Source: Pseudomonas sp. MM211
GTDB taxonomy: Bacteria; Pseudomonadota; Gammaproteobacteria; Pseudomonadales; Pseudomonadaceae
Assembly: GCF_020386635.1 (NCBI RefSeq)
Contig: NZ_CP081942.1
Location: 4,588,001 to 4,652,000 of the forward strand
Direction: 5' to 3'
DNA: 64,000 nucleotides
The notes below the pieces were generated by a model that saw only the letters and a program-made list of their open reading frames with translations, had not been told where the DNA came from and searched no databases. This document shows, one piece after another, positions 8,384-18,029 of this stretch (positions within the stretch are counted from its first letter, which is position 1; the number at the start of each line of letters is the position of its first letter). Position numbers and translations under genes: made by a program.

Positions 8384-9250
8384 TCAGGCAGTAAGACGAG
8401 TCAGCGCCTCGCGGTATTTGTCGGCAGTCTTCTGCGCGACGTCTGCCGGTACGGCTGGGGCTGGTGGCTCTTTGTTCCAGCCAGTGGATTCCAGCCAGTT
8501 GCGCACGAACTGCTTGTCGAAGCTCGGCGGGTTGGTGCCTTCGGCGTAGCTGTCGGCGGGCCAGAAGCGGCTGGAGTCGGGGGTCAGCACTTCGTCCATC
8601 AGGGTCAGGGTGCCGTCTTCATCGAGGCCGAATTCGAACTTGGTGTCGGCGATGATGATGCCGCGGGTCGCTGCGTATTCCACTGCCGCGACGTACAGGG
8701 CGATGGCGGTGTCGCGCACCTTGGCAGCCAGCTCGGCACCGATGATCGCTTCGCACTGCTCGAAGCTGATGTTCTCGTCATGGTCACCAACGGCAGCTTT
8801 GGTCGACGGGGTGAAGATCGGCTGTGGCAGCTTGGCGGCTTCCTTCAGGCCGGCCGGCAGCTGGATACCGCACACGGTGCCGCTCTTCTGGTACTCCTTC
8901 CAGCCGGAACCGACGATGTAGCCGCGCACGATGGCTTCCACGGCAACTGGCTTGAGGCGCTTGGCGACCACGGCACGGCCCTCGACCAACGGCAGCTCGG
9001 CAGCCGGCACTACATCTTCGACGCGATCACCGGTGAAGTGGTTGGGCACCACGTGAGCGAGCTTGTCGAACCAGAAGTTGGAGATGGCGGTGAGGATCTT
9101 GCCCTTATCCGGAATCGGCTGTTCAAGGATCACGTCGAAGGCCGACAGGCGATCGGTCGCGACCATCAGCATGCGCTTGTCGTCGATCTCGTAGAGATCG
9201 CGAACTTTGCCCGAATAGATCTTTTTCAGGCTCAGGGAAGGTGTGGTCAT
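8384..9250 (-). CDS. purC: Phosphoribosylaminoimidazole-succinocarboxamide synthase (SAICAR synthetase), long form
   Basis: A 288-residue enzyme joining aspartate to CAIR with ATP in purine synthesis. It opens with [17 protein letters not shown], the family's nucleotide-binding start, and contains [10 protein letters not shown] and [21 protein letters not shown]. This is the longer SAICAR synthetase type, about 50 residues longer than the roughly 236-residue enzyme of E. coli and PAO1. It lies downstream of bamC, where I recall PAO1 has a short purC, and next to a recombinase, so gene replacement is possible. The ATG at 9250 was taken because the family start follows at once; the open frame extends upstream without similarity. 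A terminator separates it from bamC. Confidence 0.9.
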   Translation of the reverse strand: MTTPSLSLKKIYSGKVRDLYEIDDKRMLMVATDRLSAFDVILEQPIPDKGKILTAISNFWFDKLAHVVPNHFTGDRVEDVVPAAELPLVEGRAVVAKRLKPVAVEAIVRGYIVGSGWKEYQKSGTVCGIQLPAGLKEAAKLPQPIFTPSTKAAVGDHDENISFEQCEAIIGAELAAKVRDTAIALYVAAVEYAATRGIIIADTKFEFGLDEDGTLTLMDEVLTPDSSRFWPADSYAEGTNPPSFDKQFVRNWLESTGWNKEPPAPAVPADVAQKTADKYREALTRLTA

Positions 9251-9360
9251 ATCGAGATTCCGCCTTGTCGCGTGAAAGTCGCGCCGCTCTTCGTCAACGA
9301 TGACGACCGACGGCCTGGTAAGTCCCAGCAGCACTGAAAAGCACTGCCGGTGAAAACAAA

Positions 9361-9384
9361 AGGCGAAACCCTGGGGTTTCGCCT
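9361..9384 (-). terminator. Terminator of dapA-bamC
   Basis: An 11-bp perfect stem (AGGCGAAACCC / GGGTTTCGCCT) with a 2-nt gap is followed on the minus strand by TTTGTTTTC. It ends the dapA-bamC transcript, so purC needs its own promoter in the 110 nt that follow. Confidence 0.8.
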
Positions 9385-9411
9385 GTTGATCCAACGCTCG
9401 GAACTGCAGCC

Positions 9412-10530
9412 TTAGCCGAGGTTTTCCTGAATCATGCCCAGCACACGACGCGCTACATCAGCCGGTGCAACAGTATTGAGGTCTTTCTCGACCGTTACCT
9501 GCACGGTGTCACCCACGGCTGTCAGGCGTACCTGATAGCGCTCGGCGCGGGCTTCAATTTCGTCCTTGCTGTCCGAACCACCAAACAGACGGCTGAAGAA
9601 ACCAGGTTTCTCGTTGGCACGCTGCGGGCCTTCGGCCAGGTTGACGTAGTAAACGCCCAGAGTACGGTTGATGTCATCGACACGCAGTTCAGCCATGCGC
9701 AACGAGCGACCAACGCCGGACCATGCACGGTCAAAGTCGGTGTTCAGGTTCAGCACGGGATTGCCGTTGCCATCAGCGGACAAGCTCACACGGTTCGGTG
9801 CATCGTAGTCACGGCCGGCCAGCAACGATACCGAGCCGCCCTGTTCGACACTGCGCGTCAGGTTGACCTGCAGCTCGTCGAGCAGTGCCGCGTCCAGTGC
9901 CTTGTTGACGCTGCGCTCGGTGAACGGCACGTCGGTCGTGCTGCCCGCGGGGCGCTGCGCAGTCACCACGAAGATCTCGCTGGTATTGCGCTGCACCCCC
10001 GGCTCGAGGCGCACGTGCACACGGGTTTCTGTGTTGTTGTCGAGACCGGCGACACGGCCGCCTAGGCGGCTCTGCATGCTGCTGGACAGCGCATCGAAAC
10101 GCTTCCAATCGGTGCTGAATTCACCCGTTTGCGGGCGTTCGTCAACGATACGGAAGCCGCCATCCTCGAAGAATTGACGGGCACCCGGCCAGACTTCAGC
10201 CGGTACACGCTGGGCGACCAGCCAGCTGGAGTCGCCGCTGTTCTGCAGGCTGAACTCGCTGACGTCTTCGCTAACAGCTAGTGCTTGCGGGCGCGGCACG
10301 TCGTACTCACCCTTCACGTCGCTGTCGCGGATCTGATGGGGCACCGGCAGCAGCGGATCAAGGCGCTTGGCCTCGACATCGGCAGGCAGTTGCATCGGTG
10401 CGGTCTGCCGTGCGGTCAGGTAATCGCTACCGCGATCACGGAAGTAGCCATTTTCGCCCCAGATCCAGCCACAGCCACTGGTGCTGGTGATGATCAGAGC
10501 AAGTGCGGAAAGTCCGGCCAGTCGCTTCAT
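9412..10530 (-). CDS. bamC: Outer membrane assembly lipoprotein BamC
   Basis: A 372-residue lipoprotein with a signal peptide ending in a lipobox (STSGC, Cys20) followed by [10 protein letters not shown]. The BamC/NlpB family sits on the periplasmic side of the outer membrane and supports the BamA complex that inserts beta-barrels. The long unstructured N-terminus and two helix-grip domains fit the length. Start 10530 was picked because the signal peptide begins there; the upstream extension overlaps dapA. It follows dapA by 17 nt, the usual gammaproteobacterial order, and shares its transcript. Confidence 0.9.
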   Translation of the reverse strand: MKRLAGLSALALIITSTSGCGWIWGENGYFRDRGSDYLTARQTAPMQLPADVEAKRLDPLLPVPHQIRDSDVKGEYDVPRPQALAVSEDVSEFSLQNSGDSSWLVAQRVPAEVWPGARQFFEDGGFRIVDERPQTGEFSTDWKRFDALSSSMQSRLGGRVAGLDNNTETRVHVRLEPGVQRNTSEIFVVTAQRPAGSTTDVPFTERSVNKALDAALLDELQVNLTRSVEQGGSVSLLAGRDYDAPNRVSLSADGNGNPVLNLNTDFDRAWSGVGRSLRMAELRVDDINRTLGVYYVNLAEGPQRANEKPGFFSRLFGGSDSKDEIEARAERYQVRLTAVGDTVQVTVEKDLNTVAPADVARRVLGMIQENLG

Positions 10531-10547
10531 GCGTCGTAGTTCCTCGA

Positions 10548-11426
10548 TTAGACCAATACACCGGACTGGCGCAGGGCCTGACGCAGCGGTTCGTGACAAC
10601 GGGGGCTCAGCCAGGTCAGCGGCAAGCGAATGCCGTCGGCCATCATGCCCATTTCATTCAGTGCCCACTTCACCGGAATCGGATTGGCTTCGATGAACAG
10701 ATTTTTGTGCAGGGGCATCAACCGATCATTGATCGCCCTGGCAATCGCGGCTTCACCACGCATGGCCGCCGAGCACATGTCGCTCATCGCCCGCGGGGCC
10801 ACGTTGGCAGTCACCGAGATGTTGCCTTTGCCACCCAGCAGCATCAGCTCGACCGCAGTGGCGTCATCGCCGGAGTAGAGCAGGAAATTCGAGCTGACAC
10901 GATCAAGAATGTCACGGGCACGCTGCAGGTCGCCGGTGGCTTCCTTGATACCGATGATGTTGTCGACCTTCGACAACCGCTCAACGGTTTCCGGCAGCAT
11001 GTCGCAGGCAGTACGCCCCGGCACGTTGTAGAGAATCTGCGGGATGGCCACGGCTTCGGCGATATGGCGGAAGTGCAGATAGAGGCCTTCCTGAGTCGGC
11101 TTGTTGTAGTACGGCGTGACCAGCAGGCAGGCATCGGCACCAGCGTTCTTGGCGTTCTGGGTCAGCTCGACCGCTTCACGGGTGGAGTTGGCACCCGTAC
11201 CCGCGATTACCGGGATGCGCCCGCCGACCTGACCGACTACGCGGCGGATGACTTCGATGTGCTCATTGACGTCGAGTGTCGCCGACTCACCTGTGGTGCC
11301 GACCGCGACGATGGCATTGGTGCCCTCTTGCAGGTGGAAATCCACCAGTTTGCTCAAGGCGTCCCAATCGAGATTACCCTGCGCATCCATGGGCGTGACC
11401 AGTGCCACCATACTGCCCGCAATCAT
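10548..11426 (-). CDS. dapA: 4-hydroxy-tetrahydrodipicolinate synthase
   Basis: A 292-residue cytoplasmic TIM-barrel enzyme, the standard DapA length. It condenses pyruvate with aspartate semialdehyde, the first step towards lysine and diaminopimelate for peptidoglycan. The Schiff-base lysine lies in [10 protein letters not shown] (about residue 161), the catalytic threonine in VGTTGES and the tyrosine in YNVPGRT. The ATG at 11426 begins [13 protein letters not shown], the usual start. It is divergent from gcvR, with about 227 nt between them. Confidence 0.95.
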   Translation of the reverse strand: MIAGSMVALVTPMDAQGNLDWDALSKLVDFHLQEGTNAIVAVGTTGESATLDVNEHIEVIRRVVGQVGGRIPVIAGTGANSTREAVELTQNAKNAGADACLLVTPYYNKPTQEGLYLHFRHIAEAVAIPQILYNVPGRTACDMLPETVERLSKVDNIIGIKEATGDLQRARDILDRVSSNFLLYSGDDATAVELMLLGGKGNISVTANVAPRAMSDMCSAAMRGEAAIARAINDRLMPLHKNLFIEANPIPVKWALNEMGMMADGIRLPLTWLSPRCHEPLRQALRQSGVLV

Positions 11427-11653
11427 GCAACCGCTCCTGCCGAAAAAGAGAGCCGTAATGGTACTGGCGCCACCAGCCTTGCACAAGCGAAGTAGCAGGC
11501 GGTGTGAGCGACCGTGATTTCCGGCATTGAGTACATTAAATGAGGTTGGCGATAGCGGTATCTGGTCATTCCCCTGGCGAGCGCTTTTCGCTACCCTGCT
11601 TGTTTGTTTGGCACTGTCTATAGAGCCGAGCGCTCAACGTTTAGGAAGGCTGC
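11427..11653. other. dapA-gcvR divergent promoter region
   Basis: Non-coding, 227 nt. It must drive dapA leftwards and gcvR rightwards. A TATAGA box at 11619-11624 is a fair -10 for gcvR, but I find no good -35. No small gene is seen. Confidence 0.45.
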
Positions 11654-12211
11654 ATGTCCACCCCTCCAGTTCGCGAACAATTCCTCGTCATCAGTGCTCT
11701 CGGCACCAACGCCATGGAGCTGACCAACGTCCTGTGCCGAGCCAGCCATGAAAACCGCTGTGCGGTCGTCAGCACGCGCCTGAGCCGCCATGGAGACTTC
11801 AGCGCACTGGTGCTGCAAGTATCTGGCAACTGGGATGCGCTGGCACGCCTGGAGACGGGCCTGCCGGCACTGTCCAAGAAACATGAGTTCACCGCCAACG
11901 TAATCCGCAGCGGTGCCTCGGAAGTCCGTCCTCAGGCGCTGCCTTACGTAGCCTACGTCAGCTCGGTGTATCGCCCGGACATCCTCAACGAACTGTGCCA
12001 GTTCTTCATCGACCACAACGTCGAGCTCGAGGCCCTGACCTGCGACACCTACCAGGCTCCGCAGACCGGCGGCACCATGCTCAACGCCCAGTTGACCGTC
12101 ACCCTCCCCGCCGGCACCCAGATCAGCTGGCTGCGCGATCAGTTCCTCGACTTCGCCGATGCACTGAACCTCGACGCACTGATCGAACCCTGGCGCCCCC
12201 AGAATCCATAA
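11654..12211 (+). CDS. gcvR: Glycine cleavage system regulator-like ACT protein (GcvR)
   Basis: A 185-residue protein with two ACT-like halves: an N-terminal one starting EQFLVISALGTN and a second around YVSSVYRPDILNELCQFF. This matches GcvR, which in E. coli binds glycine and holds the activator GcvA. In Pseudomonas the role is less clear, and it may sense another amino acid. GGAAGG lies ahead of the ATG. It is followed after 10 nt by bcp, so the two are likely co-transcribed, the same pairing as in E. coli and PAO1. Confidence 0.85.
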   Translation: MSTPPVREQFLVISALGTNAMELTNVLCRASHENRCAVVSTRLSRHGDFSALVLQVSGNWDALARLETGLPALSKKHEFTANVIRSGASEVRPQALPYVAYVSSVYRPDILNELCQFFIDHNVELEALTCDTYQAPQTGGTMLNAQLTVTLPAGTQISWLRDQFLDFADALNLDALIEPWRPQNP

Positions 12212-12221
12212 GGAGCGTTTC

Positions 12222-12692
12222 ATGACTGTCGCTATCGACTCCCCGGTTGCAGATTTCAGCGCCCCCGCCACCGGCGGCGACTTCAACCTGGCTGCCTACA
12301 AGGGCAAGCAGTTGGTGATCTACTTCTACCCGAAGGACAACACTCCAGGTTGCACCACTCAGGGCCAGGGCTTTCGCGACGCTTATGAAGCCTTCGCGGC
12401 GGCCAACACGGTGGTCATCGGCGTATCACGCGACAGCCTGAAGACTCACGAGAACTTCAAGGCCAAGCAGAGCTTCCCCTTCGAGCTGATTTCGGACAAG
12501 GACGAAAGCGTCTGTGGACTGTTCGACGTGATCAAGCTGAAGAAGCTCTACGGCAAGGAGTACCTGGGCATCGACCGCAGCACCTTCCTGATCGACAAGA
12601 ACGGCGTGCTGCGCCAGGAATGGCGAGGGGTCAAGGTACCTGGCCATGTCGATGAGGTACTGGCCGCGGCCGAGGCCCTCAACAAAGCCTGA
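12222..12692 (+). CDS. bcp: Thiol peroxidase BCP/PrxQ
   Basis: A 156-residue cytoplasmic peroxiredoxin reducing hydrogen peroxide and organic peroxides. The peroxidatic cysteine is Cys44 in KDNTPGCTTQ. The resolving cysteine found five residues later in E. coli BCP is replaced by Gln49; the only other cysteine is Cys98 (ESVCGLF). It may therefore use the alternative resolving cysteine seen in some PrxQ proteins, or act as a one-Cys enzyme. AAGGAG precedes the ATG. It lies 10 nt after gcvR and ends at a strong bidirectional terminator. Confidence 0.92.
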   Translation: MTVAIDSPVADFSAPATGGDFNLAAYKGKQLVIYFYPKDNTPGCTTQGQGFRDAYEAFAAANTVVIGVSRDSLKTHENFKAKQSFPFELISDKDESVCGLFDVIKLKKLYGKEYLGIDRSTFLIDKNGVLRQEWRGVKVPGHVDEVLAAAEALNKA

Positions 12693-12700
12693 TACATATG

Positions 12701-12726
12701 AAAATGCCGCTCTCGAGCGGCATTTT
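12701..12726. terminator. Bidirectional terminator between bcp and the TusA-like gene
   Basis: AAAATGCCGCTC and its complement pair around TCGA, giving a T-run on the plus strand and an A-run that serves the opposite strand. The two convergent genes share it. Confidence 0.85.
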
Positions 12727-12751
12727 TCATGGTGGCCTATTCAGCCTGGCA

Positions 12752-13003
12752 TCACGCCTTGCGCAGCCAGTAACGGAACACCTCGCCTTCGGCCTCCTCA
12801 CGAAGCAGCTCATGGCCAGCCAGCCGAGCGAACGCCCGAAAATCGCGCTGCGACCCGGCATCCGTGGCCAGCACCTTGAGTACGTCGCCACTACCCAGGC
12901 CGTTGAGGGCCATCTTGGCCTTGAGCAAGGGCAGCGGACAATTCAAGCCACACGCATCCAGCTCAGCCTGATGCTCGCCCTGCCACACCGCTACATCACC
13001 CAT
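12752..13003 (-). CDS. TusA-family sulfur carrier protein
   Basis: An 83-residue protein with the TusA/SirA core CGLNCPLPLLKAK; Cys22 in the CPxP motif would carry a persulfide, and Cys18 lies just before it. The gene next to bcp and bepA corresponds by position to PAO1 PA1006, a TusA-like protein I recall being linked to molybdenum cofactor and nitrate respiration. It is thus more likely a sulfur carrier for cofactor synthesis than the tRNA 2-thiouridine TusA. GGAGG sits 5 nt before the ATG. Divergent from bepA. Confidence 0.85.
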   Translation of the reverse strand: MGDVAVWQGEHQAELDACGLNCPLPLLKAKMALNGLGSGDVLKVLATDAGSQRDFRAFARLAGHELLREEAEGEVFRYWLRKA

Positions 13004-13112
13004 AACGCCCTCCGTTTTTCCAGGCCGACAGCATAACCCAAGGCCCGCCGACGCTGGTCAGGCAAGTGCCTCCCCGCTACAGTACGGCACTGATCCAACA
13101 AGAGCTCCATGC

Positions 13113-14546
13113 ATGAATGTTCTGCGCCCTACCCTGCTGACGCTCGCCTTGCTAATGGCACAACCGACGATGGCCAACGACCTGCCATCACTCGGCGATG
13201 CCAGCTCGTCGATGGTTTCTCCGCAACAGGAATATCAACTGGGCCGCGCCTGGCTGAGCATCGTCCGCGGTCAGGTCAGCCAGCTCTCGGATCCTCAGCT
13301 CAAGGACTTCGTCGAAAGCAGCGTTTACCGTCTGGCCGAAACCAGCCAGGTACAGGATCGGCGCCTCGAATTCGTGCTGCTCAACAGCCCGCAGATCAAC
13401 GCCTTCGCCGCACCGGGCGGGATCATCGGCGTCAATGGCGGGCTGTTCCTGTATGCGCAGACCGAAGGCGAATACGCCTCGGTGCTGGCCCACGAACTGG
13501 CTCACTTGTCGCAGCGCCACTTCGCCCGCGGCCTGGAAGCCCAGCAACGCATGCAGTTGCCGGTCATGGCAGCCATGCTCGCCGGTATCGTCGCTGCCGC
13601 AGCGGGTGCTGGCGATGCCGGTATCGCCGCCATCGCGTCGACCCAGGCAGCGGCGATTCAGGAGCAGCGGCGCTTCTCCCGGCAGAACGAGCAGGAGGCC
13701 GACCGTATCGGTCTGGTCAACCTGGAAAAGGCTGGCTACGACCCTCGTTCGATGCCGAGCATGTTCGAGCGCCTGATGCGTCAGTACCGCTACGACCGCA
13801 TGCCACCCGAATTCCTGCTGACTCACCCGGTTTCCGAATCGCGTATCGCCGATACCCGCAACCGCGCCGAGCAGTACCAGGCTGGCGGCACCGAAGACAG
13901 CTTGCGCTACCAGCTGATGCGTGCCCGCGTACAACTGACCTATGAAGAAACACCCGGCATCGCTGCCAAGCGCTTCCGTGCCCAGCTCGATGAAAACCCG
14001 AACATGGACGCTGCCCGCTACGGCCTGACCATCGCCCTGATCAAGGGCAGCCAGTTCGACGAAGCACGCGACACACTGGCGCCGCTGCTGCAAAAAGCGC
14101 CGGACGACGTCACCTACAACCTGGCGCAGATCAGCCTGGACAGCGCTGCCAACCGCCTCTCCGCGGCCGATCAGCGCATCAAGCGCCTGCTCGATCTGTA
14201 CCCAGGCAATTACCCGCTGAACCAGGCACGCATCGACCTGCTGCTCAAACAACGCAGCATTCCCGAAGCAGAGCGGGCCTTGAACGATCTGCTCAAGCGC
14301 CGCGTAAAGGATCCGGACGTCTGGTATCAGGTCGCGGAAGTGCGCGGCCTCAGCGGCAACACCATCGGCCTGCATCAGGCCCGTGCCGAGTTCTTCGCAT
14401 TGGTGGGGGATTTCAATCAGGCCATCGAACAGCTCGACTTCGCCAAGCGCCGGGCCAGCAACAACTTCCAGCTGGCCTCACGCATCGACGCCCGCCAGAA
14501 AGAGCTGATCGAAGAGAAGCGCATGACGGAAGAAATGCTGCGCTGA
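13113..14546 (+). CDS. bepA: Periplasmic metalloprotease/chaperone BepA (M48, TPR)
   Basis: A 477-residue exported protein: signal peptide about residues 1-21, an M48 zinc protease domain with HELAH at 127-131 and the NEQEAD ligand motif at 193-197, then a C-terminal region of TPR-like helices from about 290 onwards. BepA degrades stalled LptD and helps beta-barrel assembly at the BAM complex in the periplasm. Hydrophobic residues 147-170 form the membrane-facing loop common to the family. The ATG at 13113 gives a proper signal peptide. Same gene order as PAO1. Confidence 0.9.
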   Translation: MNVLRPTLLTLALLMAQPTMANDLPSLGDASSSMVSPQQEYQLGRAWLSIVRGQVSQLSDPQLKDFVESSVYRLAETSQVQDRRLEFVLLNSPQINAFAAPGGIIGVNGGLFLYAQTEGEYASVLAHELAHLSQRHFARGLEAQQRMQLPVMAAMLAGIVAAAAGAGDAGIAAIASTQAAAIQEQRRFSRQNEQEADRIGLVNLEKAGYDPRSMPSMFERLMRQYRYDRMPPEFLLTHPVSESRIADTRNRAEQYQAGGTEDSLRYQLMRARVQLTYEETPGIAAKRFRAQLDENPNMDAARYGLTIALIKGSQFDEARDTLAPLLQKAPDDVTYNLAQISLDSAANRLSAADQRIKRLLDLYPGNYPLNQARIDLLLKQRSIPEAERALNDLLKRRVKDPDVWYQVAEVRGLSGNTIGLHQARAEFFALVGDFNQAIEQLDFAKRRASNNFQLASRIDARQKELIEEKRMTEEMLR

Positions 14547-14550
14547 TACA

Positions 14551-14599
14551 CAAGCGCCAAGCCAGAGCCTTTTTGCAGACAGCTCTTACTTGGCGCTTG
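14551..14599. terminator. Stem-loop between convergent bepA and nadA
   Basis: Perfect 11-bp arms CAAGCGCCAAG and CTTGGCGCTTG enclose 27 nt. No strong T-run follows on either side, so it is a weaker terminator candidate; its place between convergent genes supports the role. Confidence 0.5.
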
Positions 14600-14615
14600 C
14601 AGCTTGCCGCTGCTA

Positions 14616-15674
14616 TCAGGCGTTGCCTGCCAGCTTCAGGCGTGCCGCCTGGGTGAAGTCCAGCATGCGCTTGAGCGGTTTGATCGCCCGAGGGATCAGC
14701 GCCGGATCGACGAACACTTCGTTACTGCCCTCGCGCAGGCACTGCAAGGTGCGCTGCAAGGTGTTCATCGCCATCCAGGGGCAACTGGCGCAACTGCGGC
14801 AGGCGGCACCATTACCGGCTGTCGGCGCTGCGACGAATTCCTTGTCGGGACACAGCTGCTGCATCTTGTAGAAGATGCCGCGGTCGGTAGCGACGATGAA
14901 GGTCTTGTTCGGCATGCGCTGGGCGGCAGCGATCAGTTGGCTGGTCGAGCCCACCGCATCGGCCAGGTCGATCACCGCGGTTGGTGACTCCGGGTGCACC
15001 AGCACGGCCGCTTCCGGATACAGCGCCTTCATTTCCTCAAGCTGACGGGCCTTGAACTCTTCGTGAACGATGCAGGCACCGTCCCAGAGGAGCATGTCGG
15101 CACCGGTCTTGTTCTGGATGAAGCGGCCCAGGTGCTGATCCGGCGCCCAGATGATGCTCTCGCCGTTATCCATCAGGTGCTCGACGATCTCGACGGCGCA
15201 GCTGGAGGTTACCACCCAGTCGGCACGCGCCTTCACCGCAGCCGAGGTATTGGCGTAAACCACCACGGTGCGCTGCGGATGCTGATCGCAGAACGCGGCG
15301 AACTCGTCGACCGGGCATCCCAGATCCAGCGAACAGGTAGCCTCCAGCGTCGGCATCAGCACGCGCTTTTCAGGATTGAGGATTTTCGCCGTCTCGCCCA
15401 TGAATTTTACGCCGGCGACCAGCACGGTCTGCGCCGAATGCTGATTACCGAAGCGGGCCATCTCCAGCGAGTCGGACACACAGCCGCCGGTTTCTTCGGC
15501 AAGCGCCTGCAGTACCGGGTCACAGTAGTAGTGAGCCACCAGAACGGCATTCTGGCGCTTCAGTTCTTTGCCAATTTCATCACGGTAGAACGCTTCCTGC
15601 TCCGCCGTCAGCGTCTCTGGCTGCTTGGCATCAAGATGAGCTTGGACAAGAAGTCGTTCGGCAATCTGCGTCAT
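14616..15674 (-). CDS. nadA: Quinolinate synthase NadA
   Basis: A 352-residue iron-sulfur enzyme that condenses iminoaspartate with dihydroxyacetone phosphate to quinolinate in NAD synthesis. It shows LVAHYYCDP near residue 50, [25 protein letters not shown] and the C-terminal [10 protein letters not shown], which together supply the cysteine ligands of the 4Fe-4S cluster. Length and start are standard for Pseudomonas NadA. Convergent with bepA. In PAO1 the regulator gene mvfR and the pqs genes follow on this side; here ilvE does. Confidence 0.95.
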   Translation of the reverse strand: MTQIAERLLVQAHLDAKQPETLTAEQEAFYRDEIGKELKRQNAVLVAHYYCDPVLQALAEETGGCVSDSLEMARFGNQHSAQTVLVAGVKFMGETAKILNPEKRVLMPTLEATCSLDLGCPVDEFAAFCDQHPQRTVVVYANTSAAVKARADWVVTSSCAVEIVEHLMDNGESIIWAPDQHLGRFIQNKTGADMLLWDGACIVHEEFKARQLEEMKALYPEAAVLVHPESPTAVIDLADAVGSTSQLIAAAQRMPNKTFIVATDRGIFYKMQQLCPDKEFVAAPTAGNGAACRSCASCPWMAMNTLQRTLQCLREGSNEVFVDPALIPRAIKPLKRMLDFTQAARLKLAGNA

Positions 15675-16070
15675 GTCGTCAGGCCCTATCGAGGTCTATG
15701 AGCACGGAACGTTGAGTATACCGCCAGACGCATCGAACTGGTCGGCACACGCAGAGCGGCATCGCAGGTTAGACAGCAGCGGGCTGCGAACCTTGCGCGG
15801 GCGCGCATGTTAAGGGCATTGCCGGACGATTTTCAATCGCCCGAACGACCTCGCATCGATCCACCGGTTGATCGCCACGATAATCCGCCGCATCATCAGC
15901 ATCAGGATAACTGCCTGGGCGAGCGACAGCCGCCAAGTGCCATGGCCGCACATGGCCGACCGCAGAGATGCCCCAGAGGCCGGATGCGACCTCTGTACGA
16001 ATTATCACCACTTTGGAAAACATCGACCACGCGCGCGCCCCGCAGTGGTCGTTCAGCGATTGAGGATGTC
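15675..16070. other. nadA-ilvE divergent intergenic region
   Basis: A 396-nt gap. It holds the nadA and ilvE promoters and no convincing gene; an open frame running into ilvE from 15807 lacks coding character and similarity. I see no riboswitch-like structure or long repeat. Confidence 0.5.
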
Positions 16071-17090
16071 ATGGCTTACGAAAGCATCGAATGGGACAAG
16101 CTGGGTTTCGACTACATCAAGACCGACCAGCGCTACCTGTCGCACTGGCGCGACGGTGAGTGGGATCAGGGCAACCTGACCGAAGACAATGTGTTGCACA
16201 TCAGCGAGGGCTCCACTGCCCTGCACTATGGTCAGCAGTGCTTCGAAGGCCTCAAGGCCTACCGCTGCAAGGACGGCTCGATCAACCTGTTCCGCCCGGA
16301 CCAGAACGCCCTGCGAATGCAGCGCAGCTGCGCGCGCCTGCTGATGCCGGCACCATCCAGCGAGCAATTCATCGAGGCCTGCAAGCAAGTAGTCCGAGCC
16401 AACGAGCGCTTCATCCCGCCCTACGGCTCCGGCGGCGCGCTGTATCTGCGCCCCTTCGTGATCGGCGTTGGCGACAACATCGGCGTGCGCACCGCTCCGG
16501 AGTTCATCTTCTCGGTGTTCTGCATCCCGGTCGGCCCTTACTTCAAGGGCGGCATGAAGCCGAACAACTTCGTGATCTCTGGCTATGACCGCGCGGCGCC
16601 CCAAGGCACTGGCGCCGCCAAGGTCGGCGGCAACTATGCTGCGAGCCTGATGCCCGGCTCGCAGGCCAAGAAGAACAATTTCGCCGACTGCATCTACCTC
16701 GATCCGCAAACCCACACCAAGATCGAGGAAGTGGGCTCGGCGAACTTCTTCGCCATCACTCACAACGACGAGTTCGTCACCCCGAAATCGCCGTCGGTGC
16801 TGCCAGGCATCACCCGCCTGTCGCTGATCGAACTGGCACAAAGCCGCCTGGGCCTGAAAGTCATCGAAGGCGACGTGTTCATCGATCGCCTGAGCGATTT
16901 CAAGGAGGCCGGCGCTTGCGGTACCGCAGCCGTCATCACGCCAATTGGCGGCATCGAGTACGAGGGCAAGCTCCACGTCTTCTACAGTGAGAAAGAAGTT
17001 GGCCCGACCATCAGCCGCCTGTACAGCGAGCTGACCGGCGTGCAGTCCGGTGATATCGAAGCGCCGCAAGGCTGGATCGTCAAAGTGTGA
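16071..17090 (+). CDS. ilvE: Branched-chain amino acid aminotransferase
   Basis: A 339-residue fold-type IV PLP enzyme that moves amino groups between glutamate and the keto acids of valine, leucine and isoleucine. It is the longer BCAT form, with LHYGQQCFEGLKAYR near the start and AKVGGNYAASL containing the likely PLP lysine. The ATG at 16071 follows GAGG and begins MAYESIEWDKLGF; the longer upstream frame has no similarity. It ends at a strong terminator and stands as a single gene. Confidence 0.92.
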   Translation: MAYESIEWDKLGFDYIKTDQRYLSHWRDGEWDQGNLTEDNVLHISEGSTALHYGQQCFEGLKAYRCKDGSINLFRPDQNALRMQRSCARLLMPAPSSEQFIEACKQVVRANERFIPPYGSGGALYLRPFVIGVGDNIGVRTAPEFIFSVFCIPVGPYFKGGMKPNNFVISGYDRAAPQGTGAAKVGGNYAASLMPGSQAKKNNFADCIYLDPQTHTKIEEVGSANFFAITHNDEFVTPKSPSVLPGITRLSLIELAQSRLGLKVIEGDVFIDRLSDFKEAGACGTAAVITPIGGIEYEGKLHVFYSEKEVGPTISRLYSELTGVQSGDIEAPQGWIVKV

Positions 17091-17146
17091 TGCAACCCGC
17101 TGGCGGCTCTCAGGAGTCGTCAGCGGACTTTAGCAGCAAATATTGC

Positions 17147-17196
17147 ACGCAATAAAAAGCCCGGATCTTTTTCAAGATCCGGGCTTTTTATTGCGT
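17147..17196. terminator. Long bidirectional terminator after ilvE
   Basis: A perfect 23-bp stem with a 4-nt loop (core AAAAAGCCCGGATCTT). It carries T-runs in both directions, and the tRNA-Lys gene ends 22 nt away on the other strand, so it can stop both transcripts. Confidence 0.9.
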
Positions 17197-17217
17197 CTTC
17201 GCGAGGAAGACTTTAAA

Positions 17218-17293
17218 TGGTGGGTCGTGTGGGATTCGAACCTACGACCAATTGGTTAAAAGCCAACTGCTCTACCAACTGAGCTAACGACCC
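17218..17293 (-). tRNA. tRNA-Lys (anticodon TTT)
   Basis: Seventy-six nucleotides on the minus strand fold as a cloverleaf: acceptor GGGTCGT paired with ACGACCC, D-arm AGCTCAGTTGGTAGAGC, anticodon loop CTTTTAA with TTT, and T-arm ending GGTTCGAATCC. The 3' CCA is encoded. PAO1 also has a tRNA-Lys by queC, as I recall. No sign of an integrated element at its 3' end. Confidence 0.97.
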
Positions 17294-17353
17294 GTGCTGC
17301 GGGCGCTATAATACTGATTTAAATCAGAAATTCAACACCTACTAGAAAATAAT

Positions 17354-18028
17354 CTATTGATAACGAGTTGGATCGGGCACACCGGCAGTGGCAAAGCCGG
17401 CTGAACGTAAACGACAGCTATCGCATTTCCCACATGCACGCCCGTCACCATCGGCAAGGTAGCAAGAGACGGTCAGAGCGTAATCAACCCCCAAACGCGA
17501 CCCCGTCTGGACGATTTCAGCCTTGCTCATCATCTGCAAGGGCGCCTGAATAGAGATGCGCCGCCCCTCAACTCCCATCTTGGTGGCGAGATTGGCCACG
17601 TGCTCGAACGCCTCGACGAATTGCGGCCGGCAATCCGGATACCCGGAATAATCCACCGCGTTAACACCGATAAAGATGTCCTGGGCCTCCAGCACCTCGG
17701 CCCAGCCCAAAGCCAAGGCTAGAAAGACAGTGTTGCGCGCCGGCACATAGGTCACCGGAATTCCTGTCGTGGGGGCCTGCGGCACATCGATACTGGCATC
17801 GGTCAGCGCCGAGCCGCCGATACCGCCGAGATCCATACCGATCACCCTGTGCTCAACCACCCCCAACTGCCGGGCAACCCGTTCGGCAGCCTGCAACTCG
17901 GAGCGATGCCGCTGCCCATAGTCGAAGCTCATGCTATAGCAGCTATAACCCTGCTCCTTGGCCATCGCCACCACAGTGGCGGAGTCGAGGCCACCGGACA
18001 GCAGGATGACCGCTTTCTTTTCACTCAT
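17354..18028 (-). CDS. queC: 7-cyano-7-deazaguanine synthase QueC
   Basis: A 224-residue ATP-dependent enzyme turning carboxy-deazaguanine into preQ0 for queuosine in tRNA. It has the PP-loop motif [10 protein letters not shown] near residue 10 and a C-terminal zinc site formed by [18 protein letters not shown]. The start at 18028 lies one base after the queE stop (TGA-C-ATG), so the genes are translationally coupled. The two consecutive pathway steps are thus co-expressed. Confidence 0.95.
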   Translation of the reverse strand: MSEKKAVILLSGGLDSATVVAMAKEQGYSCYSMSFDYGQRHRSELQAAERVARQLGVVEHRVIGMDLGGIGGSALTDASIDVPQAPTTGIPVTYVPARNTVFLALALGWAEVLEAQDIFIGVNAVDYSGYPDCRPQFVEAFEHVANLATKMGVEGRRISIQAPLQMMSKAEIVQTGSRLGVDYALTVSCYLADGDGRACGKCDSCRLRSAGFATAGVPDPTRYQ

Positions 18029-18029
18029 G

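Noticed and set aside
15807..16070. N-terminal extension of ilvE
   Set aside because: The extra 88 codons lack coding bias and family similarity, and a ribosome site sits just before 16071.
17218..17293. tRNA-Lys as an integration site for a mobile element
   Set aside because: No integrase gene or duplicated tRNA end is seen on either side.
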